NCBI GenBank assembly: GCA_007922195.1
Contig: ML681981.1
Location: forward strand, 8,006,958-8,070,957
Origin: Podocnemis expansa
Lineage: Eukaryota > Chordata > Testudines > Podocnemididae
Direction: 5' to 3'
Length of the DNA stretch: 64,000 nucleotides
Positions 1 through 10,311 of this stretch are shown here, in pieces. The notes under the pieces are model-generated. The model was not told the DNA's origin. It made no database searches and saw nothing but the letters and a program-made list of their open reading frames with translations. The number at the start of each line of letters is the position of its first letter. The first letter of the stretch is position 1. A program made the translations under genes and the position numbers.

Positions 1-317
1 NNNNNNNNNNNNNNNNNNNNNNNNNNNNNNNNNNNNNNNNNNNNNNNNNNNNNNNNNNNNNNNNNNNNNNNNNNNNNNNNNNNNNNNNNNNNNNNNNNNN
101 NNNNNNNNNNNNNNNNNNNNNNNNNNNNNNNNNNNNNNNNNNNNNNNNNNNNNNNNNNNNNNNNNNNNNNNNNNNNNNNNNNNNNNNNNNNNNNNNNNNN
201 NNNNNNNNNNNNNNNNNNNNNNNNNNNNNNNNNNNNNNNNNNNNNNNNNNNNNNNNNNNNNNNNNNNNNNNNNNNNNNNNNNNNNNNNNNNNNNNNNNNN
301 NNNNNNNNNNNNNNNNN
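1..317. other. assembly gap (run of N)
   Basis: All bases are N. The first real base lies inside a Penelope-like tail, so the gap probably reflects a repeat that the assembler could not resolve. Confidence 0.99.
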
Positions 318-385
318 AGCATCTGAGGAAGTGGGATCTTCTCCCACAAAAGCTCATGCAAAAAATAAATCTGTTAGTCTTAAAG
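318..385 (+). mobile_element. Penelope-like element 3' tail, truncated by the gap
   Basis: These 68 bases match 10221-10288 with a single difference (A instead of G at the start of the GAAA-like box). They contain CTGAGGA, a 6-bp hairpin GTGGGA/TCCCAC and the terminal AATAAATCTGTTAGTC block typical of amniote PLE tails. The rest of the element would lie in the gap. No coding sequence remains. Confidence 0.75.
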
Positions 386-595
386 AAATAACCTATCATT
401 CAGGGTGTGCTGCTAGTGCAGCTGTTATTCTGCAATGAAATAGCAGCTGAATAAGAGGGTGACCAGCCATCTGTTTCATAAAATTAGAGCTTATTCTTAA
501 ATGAATTTAGTGCTCCAGTCTCCTGAGATGCCACAGTGCCTACCACAGTCATCTGGCAGAGAACAGAATGTGTCACAAATCACTGTTTGAGAAGA

Positions 596-705
596 ACCCT
601 GGCTGGGATGACTTAGTGCGAGCAGGCCTGCTTTAAGCAGGAGGTTGGACTGGGTGACCTCATGAGGTCCCTTCCAGCCCTAATATTCTGATTCTATGAT
701 AAGAA
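596..705 (+). mobile_element. CR1 LINE 3' end fragment
   Basis: The stretch carries the CR1 3' untranslated signature: a GGCTGGGATGACTTAG-type start, then a GGTTGGACTGGGTGACCTC block, CCCTTCCAGCCCT and the terminal ATTCTGATTCTATGAT octamer-like end. It is a 5'-truncated dead copy. Confidence 0.85.
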
Positions 706-1734
706 GGAAAGTATTTAGGGCCCTGGCCCTGGGTGAAGGTCAGTCACATCTGTGGTAGCATTCATCCCTTCGCCAAGACCCCCTCAGCTGAGGAATCCAC
801 ACAGGGGAAGTATGCATGCAATGAGCAGGACACATCATCAACCAATAATCCCACAAAGTTCCCCAGGTTACAGTAGCAGAGACAGAGATTATAGCACTGC
901 ATTGAACCACCTCCCTTCTCCTAGGGAGTTACCCTTTAATGTGATGCTGTGCCAGTTGGCAGTTGAGGAAACCCTGGTAGAATGGCTCCAAAGGGTCATG
1001 CTGCCAAATAGCACAGGAGCAGGGTCCAAGAGCTAATACAGACAGCCAGACCTACAGATACTGATCCTTCACTGAAAAATGTAATAACTTTGCAAAGAGG
1101 ATCACACAGAAGTTTCCTGGTCCTTGGGAATATTACCGCACAGGGATATACTTGTGCATTTACTTTCTCTTTACGCTTCACCCCAGCTATTTGGGCCAAG
1201 ACAATAGAGGACCGGCCTGTTCAAAGCAGAGGTGAGTTCTGTGCCTACCCTGGCTGGTGAGAACTTCCCACAGAAATGTGAGGCTCAAAAATTAATTTAT
1301 TTCACTTTCAGGGAGTTATTGCATTTGCTTTACAGCTGAAACTGACTGGAACAGTGCTTTTGAACATGGAAAGTACTACAAAAATGCTAAGCACTTTGAA
1401 AAAAATCAGGCCATAGAAGTCTCAAGTTCAGCACCCAAAATTAGTGGCTACTTTTCTTTTGATAATTTTGGCCTTAATCTCTCTGTGTCTGTTTCCTGGC
1501 TGAAATGGGAATACAGCCTAATCTCACAGGAGTGTTGTGGTGATAAATCCATTACTGCTTCTGAAGAACTTAGACACTCGGATGACTATCATAAAAACAT
1601 CCACAAGGAATTTAATAATTCTCCATTCAGTGCAAAGTTGATATGGAGTACAGTTTAAAAAAAAAAAAAAAAAAAAAACTAACCCACAACGCTGGTGCCA
1701 GACAAATGATGTGTAACATTAAACTAAGCATTGA
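706..1734. other. intron-like sequence, nothing recognised
   Basis: This is AT-rich unique-looking sequence. It has a run of about 20 A at 1658-1678 but no splice-framed conserved reading frame and no repeat I can name. Confidence 0.5.
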
Positions 1735-1921
1735 ACAACTACTCGCTACGTAGGAAGGGTCAGAAAGGAATCTCCTATATTGGAGGTTTTTAAGAGCAGG
1801 GTAAACAAACACCTGTCAGGGATAGTTTAAAAGAGATACTTATTCCTGCCATGAGTGCAGGGGACTTGACTTGATGACCTGTAATTGTCCCTTCCAGTTT
1901 CTAAGATTCTTTGATTCTAAT
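1735..1921 (+). mobile_element. CR1 LINE 3' end fragment
   Basis: The decayed C-terminal and 3' UTR part of CR1 is visible: an AATCTCCTATATTGGAGG-like block, an AACACCTGTCAGGGATAGTTT block, then GACTTGATGACCT and CCCTTCCAGTTTCTAAGATTC. The orientation is plus, and the copy is 5'-truncated. Confidence 0.8.
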
Positions 1922-3875
1922 GAAGCAGCGGATCTATGGAACAAATAGTATGTGACCATGTAAGTAATCACAATCTCATAATGCATAAGTGTAAAGGGGC
2001 CGAATTAAAACTGCATGTGTAATCTTAATTCTGACATTTCCTAACTTTTAGATGTTTGGCTTTGCATTCTTAGGATTCTGTAAATGTATTTTTTCAAGTT
2101 ATATATAACAGCAGTAGTACCGATATTGGTAGTTTCATGGAAACCTTGAAGCAGAAATACCCCCATAAAGAGTTAGTTTCATGGTATTCTTAGTTAAGAA
2201 TGAAGGAGTACTGAACATTTCATAAGAACCTATTCTTATGAGAGATTTCAAGAAGTATTTCTAGAGGAAAGAGTTCACTAAATGTCCAACCCTTTGGATG
2301 ATTCCTCTGAAGCACCTTTCTAAGGTCCACCCCATGTTAATCATAGAATCATAGAAACTGGAAGGGACCATGAGAGTTTGTCAAATCCAAGCCCCGCACT
2401 TATGGCAGAGCAACTACCCTCTTAAACTATCCCTGACAGGTGCTTGTCTAACCCACTCTTAAACAAACACTTCCAATGTTGTGGAGATTCCACCACCTGC
2501 CTAGGCAACTTATCCCAGTTGTTAATCACCCTGACAGTTAGGAATTTTTTCCTAATGTCCAACCTAAACCTTCTTTGCTGTAATTTAAGTCCATTGCTTC
2601 TTGTCCTATCATTGGCAGTTAAGGAGAACAACTTTTCTCCCTCCTCCTCTTGACAACATCTTAAGATACTTGACACCTGTTATCATGTCCTCTGTGTCTC
2701 CTCTTTTCCAGAATAAACAAACCTGGCTCTTTCAATCTCTCCTCATAAGTCAAGTGTTTGAGGCCTCTTATCATTCATGCTGCTCTTCTCTGCACTATCT
2801 CCAATTCGTCCACATCCTTCCTGAAATGAGGCACCCAGAACTGGACACAATATTCCATTTGAGGCCTAATCTTTGAGGAATAGAGTGGAAGAATTACTTC
2901 TCATGTCTTTCTTACAATACTCCTGTTAACGCATCCCAGAATGGTGTTTGCTTTTTTTGCAACAGCATTACATTGTTGACTCATATTTAGCTGTTGGTCC
3001 ACTATGACACCTAGATCCCTTTCCACAGTACTCCATCCTAGGCAGTCATTGCCTATTTGTATATGTGCAATGGATTGTTCTTTTCTAAGTGGAGTACCTT
3101 GCATTAGTTTTTATTCAATTTCATTCTTTTTACCTCAGACAATTTCACCATTTGGTCCAAATCATTTTGAATTATGATTCTCTCCACCAAAGCTTGGCAT
3201 CTCACTCCCAGCTTGGTATCATTGGCAAACTTTATCAATGTACTCTGTGCCATCATCTAAATCATTGATGAAAATATTGAACAGAACTGGATCCAGAATC
3301 AATCCCTACAGCACCCCACTTGTCATGCCCTTCCAGCATGACTGTGAACCATTGATAACTACTATCTGGGAGTGGTTAACCAACCAATTTTTCACCCATC
3401 TTATAGGAGCTCCATCTTGGCTATACTTCCCAAGTTTGTCAATGAGACGGTAATGTAAGACACTATCAGAAGCCTTACTAATGTCTAGATACATCACATC
3501 TACTTCTTCCTCTCTATCCACAAGGCTTGTTACCCGATCGCAGAAAGCTGTCAGGTTGGTTTGACATGATTTGTTCCTGACAAATATATGCTGACTATCA
3601 CTTAGCACCTTATTCTCTTCAGCTGTGTCTACACTGAGCATGTCAGATCAAATGCCTGAATTTGAACGAGTCAATTCGAACTAATAATTATTAGTTAGAA
3701 TTCACTCAATTCGAATTGACATGGCCACACAAGAAACTCCAATTCAAATCAGAATGTCCATGAACTGGACTTGCTAATTCAAACTGGAGGAGGGGCACCA
3801 TGCAAGGTGTGGCAGCACGGCCCCCTAGAAGGGCCATGCCACCACCCAATCCCCTGCTGGGCCCCAGCACTCTGA

Positions 3876-3960
3876 GCCTGGCACAGGGAAAAGCATCCCC
3901 TGCCCAGCTCTAGCCGCAGTGCCACTAGAGCTGGGGAGGATGCTTTTCCCTATGCCAGGG
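3876..3960. repeat. long imperfect inverted repeat inside the GC-rich core
   Basis: The arms at 3876-3913 and 3925-3960 share CAGGGAAAAGCATCC and CCAGCTCTAG in inverted order with few mismatches and an 11-bp spacer, giving a strong potential hairpin. Confidence 0.75.
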
Positions 3961-4139
3961 TCAGAAGGCAGGAGCCTGGCAGGGGATGTTTTCCCCTCCC
4001 AGGGCTCCCTGGGGCCAGGGCACCCTCCCCCCCCCGTCAGCGCTGGCCACAGGAATCCCGTCTCCCCCGCCCCCACTGCGCTGTCAGCACAGGGCCAGGG
4101 AACCCCTTGGCCCCACACTGACAAGATCCCCCCACATGT

Positions 4140-4282
4140 GGGGAAGGCACCCCTGTGTGTGGCTTCTGAGCAGCTGGCCGTGCACGGGGAAGGCACTCCT
4201 GCTCATGACTTGTCCCCAGCTGGCCGCATGCAGGGAAGGCACCCCCCCCCCAGCATGGCTTGTCCTCAGCTAGCCGCGGGCA
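4140..4282 (+). repeat. minisatellite, about 47-bp unit, three copies
   Basis: Each unit starts with GGGAAGGCAC and contains CAGCTGGCCGC or a close variant. The copies begin near 4140, 4186 and 4233, and a C-run expands the third. Confidence 0.7.
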
Positions 4283-4920
4283 GGGGTGCTTTCCCCACGT
4301 GGCACCAGCTGTTCAGAAGGCACAGTGTGCGGCCAGTGGGGCTGGAGGGGGGACTGGGGTTCCTGTCCTCAGCCAGGGGACAGGACCTCAATTCCCCCCC
4401 CCCCCCAGCCCAATCTGGCTGGAGGAGGTGGAGGCACCTTTGGGGCTGCTGACCCCAGGTGCCTGAGGTCTGGTCTTCCTTCCAGGGTGCCACACACCCC
4501 GGGAGGAAGGTCAACCCATTTCAGTTCAAACTCAGTGAGTTCAAATTGACATGGGCACATTGGGTCAATTTGAACTACTGGGTTCAAACTGACCCTGACT
4601 TTCAAGAGAAATGAGGTTTGATCCATTCAAAGTCAGCTTTCATCAATTCAAACTGAGGAGTTCTTCAGTTCGAACTGATGAAAGCCAGTGTGTCCCTGCA
4701 CTTAATAGAATTCAAATTGATTTTTCTCAATTTGAATTCAGCTCTAAGTGTAGACATACCCTTCTAGATGCTTGCTAATGGATTCCTTCATTATTTGCTC
4801 CATTAGTTTTCTTTGTACAGAAGTTAAACTGACTAGTCTATAATTTCATGCATTGTCCTTATTTCCCTTTTTATAGCTGGGCAATATATAATGTTCTCTT
4901 TAATAACGTTTAATAATGAT

Positions 4921-7849
4921 GTTCTCTTTTTGTGAAAGTTCAAAATCCACCAACCTGGCTCTCTTGACACACAGTGGATTATTCATTTACAAAATTGTTA
5001 GAAGATGGGAAAGAAGGCAATCTCGAAGAAAGACAACAAAGAAAATGGGTGAACAAATGTATATGTGCTTTTCAGTGGAAGACATTTTCTGAGAAACCTT
5101 TGACTGTGAATAGCTTCTTCCTCTTAGGCTAATCTAACTCACATACTGTAACTGATGTTTCTAGTACAAAAAAACAAGCTCAAAGTCTCCTGGAGTACAG
5201 CAGAATTACATAAATAATACTAACAAAACAACAGCTCCTTTATGAACAGCATCGCCAATATATTGATTTGAATGTATTCTTTCATTTTTTCTCAGTGTTT
5301 TGAAAATTCCATCTACTCATATGAGTTGTTTTTGCCTGTGAGGTCAGATTCTGATCTAACTTATACCACCACACAACTGGAGAACGTCTGATGAAGCCGA
5401 TAAAACTATTCCAGATTTCTTTGGCATAACTGAAATTAGAAAAAATTGGATTTGGCTTCCTTTTGTTTTTTGTTTGTTTGGTTTGGTTTGGTTGTTAGAG
5501 TAGGACTGACAGACATCGCTCAAGTACATCTCAGCTTTCTGGTAATTGACACAGACATCGCTGCAGGGGCTCCAGACAAACAGCGATTGATTATTTCTTT
5601 GCATAGAATCCAATTTAGATTCTATACACCTGGGAAGTACATCCCACACCATGAAAGAAAGAATATTTCTCACACAAAGGTGTGATTTCTGAGGTTAGGA
5701 TTTTACAGTTGTTAGAATCTAGTGACAGGAAGCCATGCATCAGTCTTCTTTTATGACTGAAAACAGACTCTAGAGAAAGAAATCATAAGAGAGGAAGAAA
5801 GTTCTCTCAGTGAATACTGCAGATACATTTTCATTACTCTGAAGCTGTGGTGCTGTTTGCAGTGGAAGGGAGGGTGAAACCTGTATTTATTCAGGCAACT
5901 TCAGGCTAGAGTTGTTTTGAGGGATAACTACAGCCTAGCATATCCTTGCTATACCATTAAACACACTCAAAATTTCAAACAGATGATCCTGTTGCAGACA
6001 TTAAGAATACATGCAAAAGGCACAATCCTGTAAACTCACAGGCTCAGATTTAAACAAAACCTACAGGATTTTGAAACATGATTCCTGTTATAAAGCACCG
6101 AATTCCCAATGCAGCTTTGAAAATCTCACCCGTAGTCCTGCTCAGACTTTCGATCCAATTAACTTCAGTGGAGATGCATGAGTAAGCACTGTGAACATGA
6201 GTCTATGTGCACATGGAGGACCTCAGTCAATAGAGGTGTTAAAACCGTAACATAAGCAATAAGCAAAACTCTGGGGATACCCAGTGCAGTAATGATCAAG
6301 GTCCGAATCCTGGTCACATTCAAGGCATTGGGAGATTTATCATTTCTTCAGTGGAATCAGAGGATGGCTACAATTGAGGAGTCTGCTGCTGTAAGCTAAA
6401 GTGGCTAAACCATTATAAACTGTTTTCAAGAAAAAAAATACTAAAACATTTTTCTCCTTTTAAGAAGCTCTCTTGTAGGTGCAGTGTGGCATTGATGGTA
6501 GTGCTTGTGCTAATGTGGCCTTTGCCAGTGATACATAAAATACCACTTCTAGAAAATATACATTTCTCTTTCAATACCTTTTATTGGACATTGTTGAACT
6601 GGACATTCCTATTAATTTAGGAATTTTCTAGCTAAGGCTTTTTCCCTCTGTTATTCTTGATTGATGTTTTATTCTTGAAGTGGGAGTGGTTGGAAAGGAA
6701 CCTGCTTAGTCGGTAAATGACATTAGATTTTTGTGACTTCCATGGAGCTCACTGTTTTCACTCATCCATTGTGAGAATGCAAAGGGACATCTTGTAATGA
6801 ACACATTTTGTTCTTCGGTGAATGAAGAACAAATTCCTAGTATGTGCAGGATCAGTTTACTGGCAACAACAGCAGCTGCTGTAATGTTACATGCTGTGAC
6901 TGAGGTAGGAGAAAAGGCTGGAGGTGGAGGATTCATTTTATGCTAGTCCTTTTTTATTGTCAAAGAGTAAAAGAAATGAAGAAGGAAATCGGAATAATGA
7001 CAATAATTGCAGTTCTCAGTGAAAAGTTGATACGGTGACAAAATGTCCTGCTCTTTGCTCCTTATAGCTGAAAAGTATCTTATTAAATTCAGTGATGCTT
7101 TTAGACCTGTTTTCTTTGTAGTTATGCCACTCAACTTTGTTATATCCTGCCACATTCCCATTTAGTTTCTTGTGAAACCTTCCAGATTGATTTTTATAGT
7201 TATAGCCTAATTTTCTAGGTAACTTTAGTTTTTCTTTTCATTGTCGCAGATTCTTGTTCAGCCCTTTTGTTTGCTTCAAAGCTGTCTGCCATCCAACAGG
7301 ACAACACATTCCTAAATCCACAAAATGCCACCATCAAAGGGCTGGAATGAAAAGCACGCACCTGTTTCTGTGTCCTACACATAAAAAAGAAGTAGACAGA
7401 ATTTAATATGGAAAAAAAAAATCACTGTCTGAGGCCAGGAAAAAATCTGACTATCTGGTAGCCAGTTTGCTTTGATATATATTTGTAACATATCCAAAAA
7501 GAATCCTAGATGAGACAAACTTAGCAAAGTTGTCACGGCATAGGATAACCTAAGCAGCCTTCTGATTCATGTGCTAATGCACCTTGTGCCCCAGCCCAAG
7601 GGCGTCCTGATTCAAGTCCCACCCTCAGTCAAGTAATCTCCAGAATGCACACACCGCAAGTTCAGCTAGACTTTGGTAGACGCTGTTAATTGCCTATGTC
7701 TGTATTAGTAGATACATTCTTTTCTCTGCAAAGGAACCAGTAAAAGGCAATTAATTGTCAGCCTTGTACACTTTCTCATGTAGAGTGCCACCATGGTCTA
7801 TTTTGTCATCTCTCTTCTTCAGCATGCACACAGCTGTTAAGGAAATAAT
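4921..7849. other. intron-like sequence, nothing recognised
   Basis: This is AT-rich sequence with small open frames only. A short phrase around 6300-6360 resembles decayed amniote DNA-element remnants, but the boundaries are not clear. I see no exon, RNA gene or datable repeat. Confidence 0.45.
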
Positions 7850-8519
7850 TAAAGCCCTGCGTGGATACACAAATGTGGATCTGGAACTGGACCGCACCTG
7901 CCCAATGCCAGTCTTTATCTGATCCATGATCTGCATGCCATGTTTTATGTGGATCTGGAACTGCATCCGCAACTGAGCTTGGGCTCACAGCCAGAATTTT
8001 AGCTTTTGATTGGCTCATTTGCCACATGGGTCCCACCTATTATTTCCTTTTCTTGTTTATGATTGTCATGCTTTGCTGTCAATCAGATTTCCTGGGCCAC
8101 CAATGAAATTTCTGACTAACAGCATGGCATACAAACCAAAAACAAGAAAATGAAGAAGTTGATGGGGAAGGCATGGGGAATGAGCCAATCAAAGGCCAGA
8201 GTGCTAACTGATTGACAGTGAGTGGTGTCTCACCAAGCCCCAGCCTATTATGACTGAGAGTCTAATTGGCTGGAAACCACAAATCAGAGCTGAACTGAGA
8301 TTAGCTGGAGCACTTCCTTGTTCCCCCCTGTGTGCTGATAAAGCAGATCATAGCAGCAGCTGCAGGGATCATTCATAAAAATAGGATCCGCAGCCATGGC
8401 CAGTCTTCAGAATGGGGCTGTGGATATCCACAGTTGCGGCTGTGGATATCCACAGTTGCACCTGTGGATATGGTTACCTACAGATCTGAAGTGGATACCC
8501 ACAGATCTGCAGGGCTCTA
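7850..8519. mobile_element. hAT-like nonautonomous element (670 bp)
   Basis: An exact 8-bp duplication GAAATAAT lies at 7842-7849 and 8520-8527, as expected for hAT elements. The ends are TAAAGCCCTGC on the left and the inverse of TAGAGCCCTGC on the right. Subterminal blocks contain repeated GTGGAT words: GTGGATCTGGAACTG occurs twice at the left, and TGTGGATATCCACAG palindromes occur near the right end. No transposase frame was found. Confidence 0.85.
8414..8475. repeat. iterated TGTGGATATCCACAG palindrome
   Basis: Two near-identical units of GCTGTGGATATCCACAGTTG are followed by a diverged third copy. All lie in the right subterminal region of the hAT-like element. Confidence 0.85.
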
Positions 8520-8807
8520 GAAATAATTAGGTAGTTGGAGAAGGATGGACTTCACCATATCTTCTATTTCACTTCAGAGCCAGGCAGTACAGTTCTTTCC
8601 CAGTGGCTGTTTGAGAGCAGAGCAGGAGTGATCGTTAGTGAGGCTCAATATGGATAATGTGGGTATGCTGACAAAAATAATTAAAGGCTATGATGGTGAT
8701 TATTTCCAGACACAAATTTCTTAATAAACTCCCTAGTGTAAATTATACATCTCTAGGAGAGCATTTTTTAAAAAATCACAAATGATTATCCAAATCCTAC
8801 ATTGTCA

Positions 8808-9540
8808 AACTGTATAGACTCTAAGGTCAGAAGGAACCTATATGATCATCTAGCCCAAGGGTGTCAAACATGCCTGCTGTCGGACAAACGTGGGCCTCAA
8901 AACTGTTCTGTCTGGCCACAACTGCACTTCATGGGAACACGCTCTCCCTAACAGAGAAAGAGAGTGTGGTCTCACATACCCAGTGCTCTGCAATGCCACG
9001 AGTGTGTCAGGTCTCACAACATCATGGAGCACTAGGTATACAAGATTGCACGCCATGAGACCATGCTCTCTCCCTACTGGAGAGAGAGTTATCGCAGAGC
9101 AGTTTTGCATACATGGCATTCCACAATGCCATGAGAATGCTGTACTATTTTGATTTATAGTATGTACAGCCCACCTGAAGTACATTTAAGTCAAATTTGG
9201 CCCACCATAGCAAATGAGTTGGATCTAGCCTGACTGCCTGCACAATGCAGGCCACAGATCCTCACCCACCCGTTCCTGTAATAAATCTCTAACCCATGAC
9301 GGGGTCATTAAAGTCCTCAAATCATGATTTAAGGTACAAAGAATCCACGAGCAAGTGAGCCATGCCCCATGCTGAAGGCAAAAAGCTCCCATAATCTTTG
9401 CCAATCTGCGCTGGGGGACAATTCTTCCCCGGCTCCAAATATGGTGATCAGTTAAACCCTGAGCATGCAGGCAAGACTTGCCAGCCAGACAAATTCCAAG
9501 TCAAACGTAATTACCTGAAATGTGGCTCAATAGTACCTAT
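8808..9540 (-). mobile_element. old CR1-group LINE 3' region, interrupted by a hAT-like insertion
   Basis: The flanks 8808-8855 and 9223-9540 read as one interspersed repeat familiar from turtle and crocodilian DNA (GGTCAGAAGGAACC, then ATGATCATCTAG, CCTGCACAATGCAGGCC, AATATGGTGATCAGT). The family assignment and minus orientation come from memory of the repeat type. No coding sequence survives. Confidence 0.5.
8856..9222. mobile_element. hAT-like element nested in the older repeat
   Basis: An exact 8-bp duplication ATCTAGCC flanks the insert (8848-8855 and 9223-9230). The left end CAAGGGTGTCAAACATG resembles the CAGGGGTGTCAAAC hAT terminus. The right end is decayed. The host repeat reads through when the 367-bp insert is removed. 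Confidence 0.75.
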
Positions 9541-9642
9541 ACTAACTTTTGACACATTTTTTGATTAAAATAATTGATATGCACTAATGATTCTTTGCTT
9601 TATAAGGTGCTGTGACAGGCTGCAGGGCACCACTGGTTCCCA

Positions 9643-10089
9643 GTGAACAAGGGGATAATACCTACTCAAATTACTCTCCCCCTTACAGGGCTGCAGGGAA
9701 GGTGCTACAACAATGTCCCTGCAGAAGATAAGGGAGAACACCGCAGAAAGTCTGGCTTCACAACCAAAACCCATCACGGGACTGACGTCTATGCCATCAT
9801 GTGCAAGAAATGCCCCAACACCTTATATATTGGACAAACAGGAAGATTGCTGCACAAAAGGAAAAATGAGCACAGAGCTGATCTCAGAAATCAAAGAACA
9901 AAGAAACCAGTTGCTGAGCACTTCCATCTTCCTAATCACTCGATGACTGATTTAACGACTGTTAGAGATGTAGCTGGGACATCAAGACTTCAAAGACAAA
10001 CAGCTGAACTCAAATTAACATGCAAGCTAAATTCTGTGAAAGCAGGACTTAATCGAGACTATGGGTTCTTTTCCCATTACAAAGGGTAA
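9643..10089 (+). CDS. GIY-YIG endonuclease domain of a Penelope-like retroelement (partial)
   Basis: In PLEs this C-terminal domain nicks target DNA so that the element's reverse transcriptase can prime. The open frame of 148 codons shows the GIY-like VY at residues 49-50, a CKKC pair (C54, C57), YIG at 62-64, KRKNEHR at 72-78 and conserved PVAEHF at 89-94 followed by a histidine. It ends in GLNRDYG and a stop. The frame opens at a GTG that is not a real start, and recognisable homology begins near residue 18. The uninterrupted frame suggests a younger insertion than the surrounding LINEs. With no reverse transcriptase it cannot act alone. Confidence 0.8.
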   Translation: MNKGIIPTQITLPLTGLQGRCYNNVPAEDKGEHRRKSGFTTKTHHGTDVYAIMCKKCPNTLYIGQTGRLLHKRKNEHRADLRNQRTKKPVAEHFHLPNHSMTDLTTVRDVAGTSRLQRQTAELKLTCKLNSVKAGLNRDYGFFSHYKG

Positions 10090-10225
10090 TTTGACTTCAG
10101 GCTTTCCATGGTTTGAGCCTGTAAACTGCTCTGATTTGCTGTTACTTTATGACCTGATCCTATGTTTTACACCCCCTTGCATTTAGTTTCATTCCCTTCT
10201 GTAAGTTCACCCATCTTTGAAGCAT

Positions 10226-10254
10226 CTGAGGAAGTGGGATCTTCTCCCACGAAA
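10226..10254 (+). ncRNA. hammerhead-like core in the Penelope-like tail (probably degenerate)
   Basis: CTGAGGA is followed by an extra A, a perfect 6-bp stem GTGGGA/TCCCAC with loop TCTTC, and GAAA. This order matches hammerhead core, stem II and GAAA box. The extra A before stem II and the lack of a clear NUH cleavage triplet after stem III argue against activity in this copy. Confidence 0.4.
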
Positions 10255-10311
10255 GCTCATGCAAAAAATAAATCTGTTAGTCTTAAAGTGCCACACAACT
10301 CCTTGTTATAT

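Larger units (their letters stand above)
3621..4761. mobile_element. Harbinger-like nonautonomous element with GC-rich core
   Basis: The left end AGCTGTGTCTACAC and the reversed right end GGGTATGTCTACAC form terminal inverted repeats. A 3-bp duplication TTC flanks the element (3618-3620 and 4762-4764). Removing it restores continuous CR1 sequence, so the borders are secure. The outer parts are AT-rich with repeated AATTCGAACT-type words, while about 3790-4510 is very GC-rich. Long open frames there on both strands are proline- and glycine-rich and look like composition artefacts. No transposase was seen. Confidence 0.8.
2341..4920 (-). mobile_element. CR1 LINE, minus strand, split by a Harbinger-like insertion
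   Basis: The 3' end lies at the left edge (ATCATAGAATCATAGAAACT, the reversed CR1 terminus). Reading leftwards on the minus strand, reverse transcriptase remnants are visible. About 3306-3641 includes the motif A region YLDISKA followed by the RW.KNWL.N block. 2422-2676 contains the C-terminal block RSNGLKL..RR..LDIRK. A 1141-bp DNA element (3621-4761) interrupts it, and CR1 resumes at 4762 and fades near 4920. Stops and frameshifts break the frame, and the 5' half is absent. Confidence 0.85.
9620..10311 (+). mobile_element. Penelope-like element, 5'-truncated, with GIY-YIG domain and tail
   Basis: The endonuclease end of a PLE (9643-10089) is followed by its 3' untranslated region and tail. 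The tail has CTGAGGA, a GTGGGA/TCCCAC hairpin, GAAA, AATAAATCTGTTAGTC and a final GTGCCACACAACTCCTTG. The reverse transcriptase is missing. The left border is approximate because no duplication was identified. Confidence 0.8.

Noticed and set aside
3825..4549. Several long open frames on both strands
   Set aside because: They are composition artefacts of the GC-rich core of a DNA element, with Pro- and Gly-rich products and overlaps in all frames.
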